Assembly: GCA_018897105.1 (NCBI GenBank)
Contig: JAHILF010000126.1
Coordinates: 1 to 32,426, forward strand
Length of the DNA: 32,426 bases
Direction: 5' to 3'
Origin: Pseudomonadota bacterium
GTDB lineage: Bacteria > Desulfobacterota > Desulfobulbia > Desulfobulbales > SURF-16
A program made the position numbers and the translations under genes. This document shows positions 25,600-32,426 of this stretch, piece by piece. Each line of letters begins with the position of its first letter. The first letter of the stretch is position 1. The notes below the pieces were generated by a model that saw only the letters and a list, made by a program, of their open reading frames with translations, did not search any database and was not told the DNA's origin.

Positions 25600-26190
25600 A
25601 TGAGAGTTTCAGATAAACACCAAAAAATCACTCAGGCAGCTGTAAAGGTTTTTGCCCGCAAAGGCTTTTTCAATGCCAGAATTTCAGATATTGCCAAAGA
25701 GGCCAAAGTGGCTGATGGGACCATATATCTCTACTTCAACAACAAGTATGACATCCTGATTTCACTTTTTGAAGATGAGATAGGCAAAATCATCTTAAAG
25801 GTTAAGCTGCTGCTGGAAAATGAAACAGACCCTTTAAAAATGCTGGAAATTTATGCAATTCACCATATGAGCCTTCTGCAGGATCAAAAAGACTTGGTGG
25901 AAGTGCTGCAAATGGAATTGAGGCAAAGCAACAAGTTCATCAAAGAGTACCGCAACACAAAATTTATCGAATATATTGATATTGTTTCCGACATTGTTCA
26001 CAAGGGACAACAATCTGGTCATTTTCGTCAGGAAGTTATGCCGGGTGTGGTGAAACGAGCGTTTTTCGGCGCACTTGATGAGATGTCCCGTCTCTGGTCC
26101 TTATCGGCAAAACCCAAGTACACCCTTGAGGATACCGCCAGACAGATAACTGATATTTTTCAGCATGGCATTGTGGTTCGCAACAGCTGA
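25600..26190 (+). CDS. TetR/AcrR-family regulator, FadR (YsiA)-like
   Basis: The protein has 196 residues. The N-terminal helix-turn-helix (about 8-52) reads AAVKVFARKGFFNARISDIAKEA followed by VADGTIYLYFNNKYDILISLF. The ligand domain (about 60-190) has LQMELRQSNKFIKEYR and FFGALDEMSRLW. These stretches are close to Bacillus subtilis FadR, which represses fatty-acid degradation genes and releases DNA on binding long-chain acyl-CoA. A matching operator-like repeat sits at its own promoter. No fatty-acid genes are adjacent, so the targets would lie elsewhere. There is no good ribosome site before the ATG. It converges with greA. Confidence 0.9.
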   Translation: MRVSDKHQKITQAAVKVFARKGFFNARISDIAKEAKVADGTIYLYFNNKYDILISLFEDEIGKIILKVKLLLENETDPLKMLEIYAIHHMSLLQDQKDLVEVLQMELRQSNKFIKEYRNTKFIEYIDIVSDIVHKGQQSGHFRQEVMPGVVKRAFFGALDEMSRLWSLSAKPKYTLEDTARQITDIFQHGIVVRNS

Positions 26191-26209
26191 TTTTTCTTCT
26201 TTTGCCTGA

Positions 26210-26232
26210 CAGGGGCCATCCGGTTGCCCCTG
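26210..26232. terminator. Hairpin between the convergent TetR and greA genes
   Basis: CAGGGGC (26210-26216) and GCCCCTG (26226-26232) form a perfect 7-base stem with a 9-base loop, in the 96-base gap between two convergent genes. Neither side has a proper T run, so it may be a weak bidirectional or factor-assisted terminator. Confidence 0.4.
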
Positions 26233-26286
26233 CCAGATCCTATCACACGGTAAAATACCCTCTCCTCTCACCCATCACCGCATCAG

Positions 26287-26772
26287 CTAAGCATCAACCC
26301 CGCTTTTGATATCTATCACCTCAAGCCTACGCACGCCAGAAGGAGTTTTGACCTCAAACTCATCACCAATGGACTTGCCGATTATAGCCTTTCCCCACGG
26401 AGAAAACACAGAGATACTGCCTTTTTTCACGTCCGCTTCTTCGGGTCCTAAAAGTTGGTAAACGATCTCCTGACTGTTATCCAGATCCTCAATGGTTACC
26501 ACAGAGCCAAAAACCGCCCGTTCACAGCTCACTGCAGAGCAGTCAATGATCTCTGCCCTGCCCAGTTTATCTTTCAACTCCATGATCCTACCTTCAATAT
26601 GGCCCTGGCGCTCCTTGGCAGCATGATACTCAGCGTTTTCCTTCAAGTCTCCATGCTCACGCGCCACCCCAATGGACGCAATCACTTCAAGTCGATCAAC
26701 TCTCTGCAGGCGCAGTAATTCTTCCCGCAAGCGGGCATGACCTGTTTTTGACATTGGCACTCGTTCAATCAT
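26287..26772 (-). CDS. greA: Transcription elongation factor GreA
   Basis: The protein has 161 residues. GreA enters the RNA polymerase channel and stimulates cleavage of backtracked RNA. The coiled-coil N-terminal part carries the acidic tip GDLKENAEYHAA (D42, E44), and the C-terminal globular part has FGSVVTIED, ISVFSPWGKAIIGKSIGDEFEVKTPSG, all standard. The AGGAGGT ribosome site lies just before the ATG and directly after a small CCGGC-GAA-GCCGG hairpin (26790-26802) in the leader. A clear terminator separates it from the TPR gene upstream, so it has its own promoter in the roughly 60 bases between. Confidence 0.96.
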   Translation of the reverse strand: MIERVPMSKTGHARLREELLRLQRVDRLEVIASIGVAREHGDLKENAEYHAAKERQGHIEGRIMELKDKLGRAEIIDCSAVSCERAVFGSVVTIEDLDNSQEIVYQLLGPEEADVKKGSISVFSPWGKAIIGKSIGDEFEVKTPSGVRRLEVIDIKSGVDA

Positions 26773-26830
26773 TTATAAAACCTCCTAAGCCGGCTTCGCC
26801 GGTAATCAGCTATCGGCATACCTGTGTGTA

Positions 26831-26859
26831 TAAAAAAAGAAAGATCTCATACGAGATCT
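26831..26859 (-). terminator. Intrinsic terminator after the TPR/barrel gene
   Basis: On the minus strand AGATCTC-GTAT-GAGATCT (stem 26842-26848 with 26853-26859) is followed by TTC and seven T residues (26832-26838). It has classic Rho-independent form and ends the DegT-TPR operon before greA. Confidence 0.85.
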
Positions 26860-26907
26860 GCATTGACATCAGAGTTTTTGAAAGCTTTGTCTTATGGGGA
26901 CATTTTT

Positions 26908-29900
26908 CTACCAACGATAAATGGCTGACAAGGTAAAATCCCTGTCCCGGTATTCATCGGAATTCACCAGTCGCAGGGCGGATTCCAGCATAAAGTTCCT
27001 GGTCAGTTCCAGAAAAAAACTGCCCTTGATCGTCTGTATGACATGCCCTTGGGAATCATAGTCCAGCATGAATTCCGCACTATAATAACTTGGCGTTCCA
27101 CGCTCAAGGGTATCTGCGGATAATTTATGCTTCCACAAAATATTATAACTGTTTTTCCAGTAATTGGACGGGGCCCAGTAGGGATGATCAAGGGCGGCAA
27201 AGCCATCCTCCAGCAGGGGGCCTCCCGTATCTCCCGATTCCCGCGCATCCAAAAATTCATATTTGAACTTGAACTGCAGATAGGTTGGTTCGGGAATAAT
27301 AATATAGGAGGCCCAGATTGAGTAGCCCTTCACCTCGTTTCCATCCGAATAATTGGTATAGCCATAGTCTCCGCCGGTAATCAATCTGGGCAGAATTCCG
27401 AGAAAGAGCCCCCCTTTGTAATTCTCGGCCATAATATTTCGGGTGAGACTGGCCAGGGTATCGGTGACCACGTCTCTGACATAGGTGAATTCACCCTGAA
27501 TCCTGTCGCCTACTTTTCCCGTCAGACCGCATTCAATGATTTCCGTATCATCATATTCTCCCTCCGAAGCCTCCAAGCCGCCGCCCAACCGCACGTCAAG
27601 CCTATCGAAAATATTGGCATCATAGGCAATTACCGCCCGGTTTGCCATCATACTCTTATCAGAATCAACATCACTGTACTTGATGCGCGACAGCGACAGG
27701 TCAACATCAGAACCGGGTTTGAGGGATGCCCAGGAACCGAAATCCGCTGAATCACTGCGCAACCCCTTGTAGCCGCCCCAGCCGTTCTCTTCCTGGTAAT
27801 GATAGGTCATACTGACCCGGGGCATACGTTTCAGCCTGTTTCGTTCGCTGGCCTCAACAAGCCCCGGATAGTCGGGGTCGATCTGGGCAAGACGCTGATA
27901 AAGCAGGGCCTCGTCACCAAGTTTCCCCATTCTGCTGTAAATGCCGGCCAGGTCAAAAAGCAATGATTCATCATCAGGATATTTCTTGGTAAGCTGGATA
28001 AACTGATTGACTGCCTGAAAATCATCCCGTTGCGCAACCAGTTGCCGGGCTACCATCTCAGCGGCGAATCGCTGCTGCCACATGTAACGCGAATAGAGAG
28101 GAATCGCAACCATGTTAACATCTTTCTGCCCGGGGGTTGACATGAAAACAGGGCTCATGACCTGATCAATAAAATGGCCCTTGCCGGATTGGGAGAAAGT
28201 CAGACGCTGCCAGATGGTCGGCTTTGGCTCCTCAGGCAACTGCAGGCTGGCTGCCGAGGACTGTTGTACGAAAAGATCACTGACGGAAGGGGTCAGATAA
28301 TCTTCATAGATTTCAAATGCGTTATTCCACTCCAGCTTACGCCAGTAGACCCTTGCCTTGAGCAGCTCCATATCCGCCCGATCGGGATAGCGGGCCAGTA
28401 CAGAGTCACAGTAGCTCATGGCCTCCTGATTAAAACCCATAATAAAGGCAACACGGGCTGCCAGAGCCTGGATAGCCTGATTTCCAGGGTAATCACGCTG
28501 CAGGGAATTTATCAGATCCCGGGCCTGAGCAAGCTGTCCCGAACCGCTGTAAGCATTGGCCAGACAGAAGGAGGCGCTGAAAGAGTCCTGCCCCATATCC
28601 CGGGCGGCATGGGCCGCTTGTGCCATTTGCGCAATATCACCTGTTGCATGATACAACTTGGTCAGCCTCAGCATTCTGCCCAGGTCCTTGCCGGCCAAGG
28701 CCTTGATCCTATCACCCACCCCGTCGGCAGCCGCTGTATTGTCCTGGGCCGCATAAAGTTTCTGCACCAACAACAGGGTTGGGAAGTCGACGATTTTGCC
28801 TTCAAGAAGCGACTGGCATTGCTTTTCCGCCTCCTCATACTCCTTCATGCCCAGATAGGCCCTGGCAAGTTCAAAAGCGGCCAGGTCAGCCAGCGGGACT
28901 CCCCGGTAACTCTCTGTTGCACCCTGCGTCTGAATCTCCTTTTGCAGCTCAACCGCCTTTCGCATCGCCGCGGCATATTTCCCATCGGCGTTGAACTGCT
29001 TGATCATCATCAACTTCCGCAGCATATCCCAGTCATTTGCTGCTCCGTTCTGCTGGGAAAGAAGCTCCTCAGAACGCATCTGGGCAAGCCAGACGCCGGC
29101 ATCAGCTGAAAGGCCGCTGTGCAACTTCAGATCCACCAGCCGGCACATCACCTCCGCCAGCCTGTCGGCATCGGTAAAAAAGGCAAGTCGCAGCGCCTGT
29201 TCCGCCTCATAAAAAAGGCCCTGCAGCTCATAAGAATCGGCAAGCTCAATATATACCCGGCAGCGCAGCCCCTTATCAAGTCCGGTATCAGTGGTCATTT
29301 TCTGATAGATGGCAAAGGCACTGTCAAAATCACACCCATCACGAAAGGCATTGGCGACAGCCAGCCGTTCCTGCGGGGTTAACGCGGTATTCACCAAAGC
29401 CGTATTATGGCTGCTCGCCTCGCTCAATTTGCCGAGAGAGGCGGCAAGCTGCATGGCTTTGAGCTGAAGATCCGTTCTTTCACCGTGGCTTTTCAGCACA
29501 ACTTCATAATCCCTGAGGGCATGATCGGCCATCTGCAGCGATTCGAATATCCGGGCGCGCATTAAGAGAAGATCGCTTGCCTGCAGCTCAAGGGCTGCAA
29601 CATTTTGAAAAAGGGTTTCCCCTTTAGCGATCTCGCCGGCGGCAATAAAGGAGGATGCCAGACGCAGGGTCACCGCCGTGTCGTCCGGATCAAGTTTATG
29701 AAGCTGCTCAAGCACATAATGCAGCTCCACCGGGCGGTCAAGCCGCAGAAGCAGGTCAAGCATCAAACGATAAATTGTTTTACTGTCCGGCGAAACAGTG
29801 GCAAGATGAGCCCAGACCTTTAATGCCTCCTCATCTTGCCCTACGGCGAGCAGATCCTGGGCCAGCGTCCCGAGAAGCGCATTATCGTCCGGGTTACGCG

Positions 29901-31050
29901 CAAGCAATCGCCGATAAATGGGAATGGCGTCATGATACCTGCCGACTCCGTCATAAAGTCGGGCCGCGCGCCTGAGATTGCTGAGGGAGGGATCAGGCTC
30001 GACCTGGAAATAACGGTCAAGGGCGGCAAGGGTCCCCGACTCATCACCCAGCGAGGCATGGATAGTGACCAGTTGCCTGCTGATCTCCTTGTCCCCTGGG
30101 AAATATTCGAGATACTTTTCATAATAAGGCAGGGCTTTGGCCGGTTCTTTGATTTTCAGATAACAGCCGCCGGTGCGGAGGAGAATCTCCGGATTTTCCT
30201 TATCCTGATCAAGCAGAAAAAGCAGATGCGTGAGCGCCGCGCCACAACTGCCATTTCCTTCAAGATGGGTGGCGAGCCAGGCGTGAGCGCTTTCATCCAG
30301 CGGTGATTTATCCAGCAGCCGGCTCCAGTAACGCTCAGCCAGCTTATCCTGTCCCAGCGCTCCGCAGATCCGGGCGGCAACCTTGAGATTGGTGACCGAG
30401 GCATTCTTGCGGTCTGCCAGCTGAACGGCCAGAGGCAGCGCCTGGTTATAAAGACCCAGCTGCTCATAGACATTGACCAGTTTCTCGCGCAAGCCCGCAT
30501 CATCAGCTCTGCGGGCGTAAAGCTGTTCAAGATAGGGCAAGGCCTCCTGCAATTGCCCCAGGCTTAACAGGCTTTCACTCATGCCGGTCAAGGTAATGGG
30601 GTTTGCTGGCTCAACCTTTTCGGCCTGCTCAAAAAGTTCAACGGCGCGATCAAAGTGCCCCGTCTCCTGCATGGCATAGCCCAGCCCGTTGAGATACTCT
30701 GCCTTATCAGGGAACTCTTCAAGCAGCATTTCCAGGAACGTAGCCGCCCGATCGAATTCATGCTGAGCCAAAAGGATGGAGGCCATCTCCCAACGGGGCT
30801 GAACCATGTCCTTTTTGCTCTTGAGAAAAAGCTCATACTGATCCAGTGCCGCCGGGTAATCACCGTCACGGGCAAGTCTCCGGGCATTCTGCCAGAGAGC
30901 AACCCATGGGGGGCCGCTTTCCTGAGCGGAAATTACTGTCTGTTGGGGCAACCGGGGAGACTGGTAGAAATCTCCCAATGTAACTGCTTGACATACCGCA
31001 GTTGAACCGAGCAAGGCTGCGCAGCAAAACAGAAGAGAGAGTCTATTCAT
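26908..31050 (-). CDS. Large TPR protein with C-terminal outer-membrane beta-barrel (polysaccharide export type)
   Basis: The protein has 1380 residues. A Sec signal peptide (about 1-22, cleavage after VCQA) leads into many tetratricopeptide-like helix pairs (about 30-900 and 1000-1080), e.g. NPDDNALLGTLAQDLLAVGQ and YPDKAEYLNGLGYAMQETG. From about residue 1110 the text turns to alternating beta strands rich in aromatic residues. It ends in YRW, the usual outer-membrane signal. This layout is that of BcsC, PgaA and PelB, which guide and export secreted polysaccharides, but I see no sequence match that picks one. It starts 20 bases after a DegT sugar aminotransferase on the same strand, so the two are co-transcribed. 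No glycosyltransferase is in view. Confidence 0.85.
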   Translation of the reverse strand: MNRLSLLFCCAALLGSTAVCQAVTLGDFYQSPRLPQQTVISAQESGPPWVALWQNARRLARDGDYPAALDQYELFLKSKKDMVQPRWEMASILLAQHEFDRAATFLEMLLEEFPDKAEYLNGLGYAMQETGHFDRAVELFEQAEKVEPANPITLTGMSESLLSLGQLQEALPYLEQLYARRADDAGLREKLVNVYEQLGLYNQALPLAVQLADRKNASVTNLKVAARICGALGQDKLAERYWSRLLDKSPLDESAHAWLATHLEGNGSCGAALTHLLFLLDQDKENPEILLRTGGCYLKIKEPAKALPYYEKYLEYFPGDKEISRQLVTIHASLGDESGTLAALDRYFQVEPDPSLSNLRRAARLYDGVGRYHDAIPIYRRLLARNPDDNALLGTLAQDLLAVGQDEEALKVWAHLATVSPDSKTIYRLMLDLLLRLDRPVELHYVLEQLHKLDPDDTAVTLRLASSFIAAGEIAKGETLFQNVAALELQASDLLLMRARIFESLQMADHALRDYEVVLKSHGERTDLQLKAMQLAASLGKLSEASSHNTALVNTALTPQERLAVANAFRDGCDFDSAFAIYQKMTTDTGLDKGLRCRVYIELADSYELQGLFYEAEQALRLAFFTDADRLAEVMCRLVDLKLHSGLSADAGVWLAQMRSEELLSQQNGAANDWDMLRKLMMIKQFNADGKYAAAMRKAVELQKEIQTQGATESYRGVPLADLAAFELARAYLGMKEYEEAEKQCQSLLEGKIVDFPTLLLVQKLYAAQDNTAAADGVGDRIKALAGKDLGRMLRLTKLYHATGDIAQMAQAAHAARDMGQDSFSASFCLANAYSGSGQLAQARDLINSLQRDYPGNQAIQALAARVAFIMGFNQEAMSYCDSVLARYPDRADMELLKARVYWRKLEWNNAFEIYEDYLTPSVSDLFVQQSSAASLQLPEEPKPTIWQRLTFSQSGKGHFIDQVMSPVFMSTPGQKDVNMVAIPLYSRYMWQQRFAAEMVARQLVAQRDDFQAVNQFIQLTKKYPDDESLLFDLAGIYSRMGKLGDEALLYQRLAQIDPDYPGLVEASERNRLKRMPRVSMTYHYQEENGWGGYKGLRSDSADFGSWASLKPGSDVDLSLSRIKYSDVDSDKSMMANRAVIAYDANIFDRLDVRLGGGLEASEGEYDDTEIIECGLTGKVGDRIQGEFTYVRDVVTDTLASLTRNIMAENYKGGLFLGILPRLITGGDYGYTNYSDGNEVKGYSIWASYIIIPEPTYLQFKFKYEFLDARESGDTGGPLLEDGFAALDHPYWAPSNYWKNSYNILWKHKLSADTLERGTPSYYSAEFMLDYDSQGHVIQTIKGSFFLELTRNFMLESALRLVNSDEYRDRDFTLSAIYRW

Positions 31051-31070
31051 CAGTAAGCATTAACTACATG

Positions 31071-32258
31071 TCATTTTTTATAAAAAGCGCGAATCCGCTC
31101 TACCAGGTACTCCTGCATGTCCGAAGTGAGTTCCGGATAGATCGGCAGGGCCAGGGTCTCAGCGGCTGCCTTTTCCGCCTCTGGGAAAGAAAGACGGCTG
31201 GCCGGCAGGTCGGCGATACACTTCTGCTGATGCAGCGGGATAGGATAATAGACGGCCACGCCGATTGATTGATCCAGAAGATAATCCCGCAGCGCATCCC
31301 GGTCTTTCACCCGTATAACATACTGATTATATATATGGTAATCAACGCCTTTTCCCGCTGCCGCAGCATCCTGATAGATGGCCTGCGGGGTAGCCACATA
31401 GCCTGCCTCAACCAGGCCGGCCTCTTTGAAAAGCGCATTATAAAGGGTGGCGTTCTGCCGCCGGGCGGCATGCCATTTGTGTAAATGCGGCAGCTTAACA
31501 TTTAAAATCGCCGCCTGCAGGGCATCCAGCCGGAAATTTCCGCCGACAACCGTATGCTGATATTTGCTGATATCCCCATGCACCCGGATAAGACGCAGAT
31601 CCTTGGCCATCTTTTCACTGTTGGTGACAACCATCCCTCCATCTCCCATGCCGCCTAAATTCTTACTGGGAAAAAAGGAGAAACAGCCGCAGGCGCCCAT
31701 GCTGCCGGCCTTTTGCCATTGCAGAGCGCCATCTACCGGCATGGGGTAGGATGATCCGATAGCCTGGGCGGCATCTTCCACCACCGGGATTTGCAACTCT
31801 CCGGCCATTTTTAACAGAGGAGCCATGTCCGCGCACTGTCCGAAAAGATGAACCGGCAGGATCGCCTTCAGTTTCGAGGCAAGAGAAGAATCAGAGAGCA
31901 GTGTTGCGACCTGTTCCGGATCGATATTATAGGTGACAGGGTCGATATCGACAAATACCGGCTCGGCGCCCAGACGGAGAATGCTGCCCATGGTGGCAAA
32001 AAAAGTGTAGGGGGTGGTGAGCACCAGATCGTCACGACCGACCCCTAAGGCCATGAGACCGGCCAGCAGAGCATCCGTACCGCTGGAAACACCGACAGCG
32101 GCTTTGGTGCCGCAGTAGTCCGCCACATTTTTTTCAAACAGTTCGATCTGCGGCCCCATGATATAGCAGGTTGAATCTACCGTGGCCGTAATCGCCGCCA
32201 TGATCTCATCACGGATCGGCTCAAGTTGTGCTTTCAAGTCAAGTAAGGGAATATTCAT
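31071..32258 (-). CDS. DegT/DnrJ/EryC1/StrS-family PLP aminotransferase
   Basis: The protein has 395 residues. The family makes amino sugars by transferring an amino group to a nucleotide-bound keto sugar. Motifs are VGVSSGTDALLAGLMAL, PYTFFATMGSILRLGAEPVFVDID, VVEDAAQAIGS and FSFFPSKNLGGMGDGG with the PLP lysine K199. RLDALQAAILNVKLPHL is the standard C-terminal part. The substrate sugar is not evident. It is probably a precursor enzyme for the polysaccharide handled by the TPR/barrel protein. The gene is divergent from a short frame at the right edge. Confidence 0.95.
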   Translation of the reverse strand: MNIPLLDLKAQLEPIRDEIMAAITATVDSTCYIMGPQIELFEKNVADYCGTKAAVGVSSGTDALLAGLMALGVGRDDLVLTTPYTFFATMGSILRLGAEPVFVDIDPVTYNIDPEQVATLLSDSSLASKLKAILPVHLFGQCADMAPLLKMAGELQIPVVEDAAQAIGSSYPMPVDGALQWQKAGSMGACGCFSFFPSKNLGGMGDGGMVVTNSEKMAKDLRLIRVHGDISKYQHTVVGGNFRLDALQAAILNVKLPHLHKWHAARRQNATLYNALFKEAGLVEAGYVATPQAIYQDAAAAGKGVDYHIYNQYVIRVKDRDALRDYLLDQSIGVAVYYPIPLHQQKCIADLPASRLSFPEAEKAAAETLALPIYPELTSDMQEYLVERIRAFYKK

Positions 32259-32303
32259 AAAGTCAGCTAATTTAAATTGTTTATATTATAAGGGACTCGG
32301 AAA

Positions 32304-32426
32304 ATGCCAAAATACCATAACGCATCCCGTCTTCAGGCCATCTTTGGCCGTGCCTCAATCGCAAAATCCTCGCCGGAGCACTGCTACGCCTGCGGTTTTG
32401 CTCAATCGGCGCAACCAAATCTGACC
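32304..32426 (+). CDS. Possible start of a small gene, cut by the right edge
   Basis: AAGGGA lies 8 bases before an ATG at 32304, and the frame stays open for 41 codons to the edge. It reads MPKYHNASRLQAIFGRASIAK and contains a CxxC pair (HCYACG). I recognise no family. The bases CTCAATCG occur twice in it, so it may be part of a repeat element and not a gene. Confidence 0.25.
   Translation, partial: MPKYHNASRLQAIFGRASIAKSSPEHCYACGFAQSAQPNLT

Noticed and set aside
26790-26802. CCGGC-GAA-GCCGG hairpin before greA as a riboswitch or attenuator
   Set aside because: Only a 5-base stem directly before the ribosome site; it could tune translation but nothing more can be said.

Overview
The window looks like a chromosomal segment from a mid-GC Gram-negative bacterium. 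I think it is a Desulfobacterota-type (former Deltaproteobacteria, Desulfobulbales-like) organism, because of the mixture of genes: a small membrane-anchored diheme cytochrome c, a geranylgeranyl-reductase-like flavoprotein, a one-piece permease/GldG ABC system with a DUF4340 partner, many two-component proteins, and an outer-membrane TPR/barrel protein. That placement is inference; no rRNA or other phylogenetic marker is present. Coding density is high. I saw no tRNA, CRISPR array or intact insertion sequence.

Layout, left to right. 1-2164 (-): a sensor histidine kinase with a periplasmic ABC-type binding domain, cut by the window edge. 2448-3869 (+): a two-gene cassette, a free-standing copy of the two C-terminal domains of translation initiation factor IF-2 (no GTPase) followed by a four-helix membrane protein of unknown family. 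4025-8834 (+): a translationally coupled ABC operon (ATPase, permease fused to GldG, DUF4340 protein). 8872-14096 (-): a lipoprotein, purC, mutL (endonuclease type) and an M23 peptidase. 14246-16122 (+): a geranylgeranyl-reductase-like oxidoreductase, a diheme cytochrome c and tsaE. 16173-16388: a tandem repeat and a response-regulator remnant.

16415-22655 (-) is a signalling operon read as Hpt, HDOD, soluble hybrid kinase, CheB, a broken CheR, and a HEAT-repeat/receiver protein. Most junctions overlap by 4 bases or less. CheB is intact. CheR has a frameshift and has lost most of its methyltransferase domain, but keeps a recognisable SAM-binding motif and what looks like its original C-terminus.

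22753-25205 (-): a purD-purE fusion followed by tsaC, so two t6A genes (tsaC, tsaE) and three purine activities (PurC, PurD, PurE) lie in this window. 25206-25599 is an AT-rich control region with a good sigma-70 promoter and a perfect inverted repeat on the expected start site, ahead of a FadR/YsiA-like TetR regulator (25600-26190, +). 26287-32258 (-): greA, a clear intrinsic terminator, a 1380-residue TPR/outer-membrane barrel protein and a DegT-family sugar aminotransferase, the last two probably part of a polysaccharide pathway. A short open frame runs off the right edge.

The best candidates for something undescribed are the GTPase-less IF-2 C-domain protein with its membrane partner (its fMet-recognition residues appear replaced), and the Hpt/HDOD/hybrid-kinase/CheB/HEAT-receiver cluster with the collapsed CheR.
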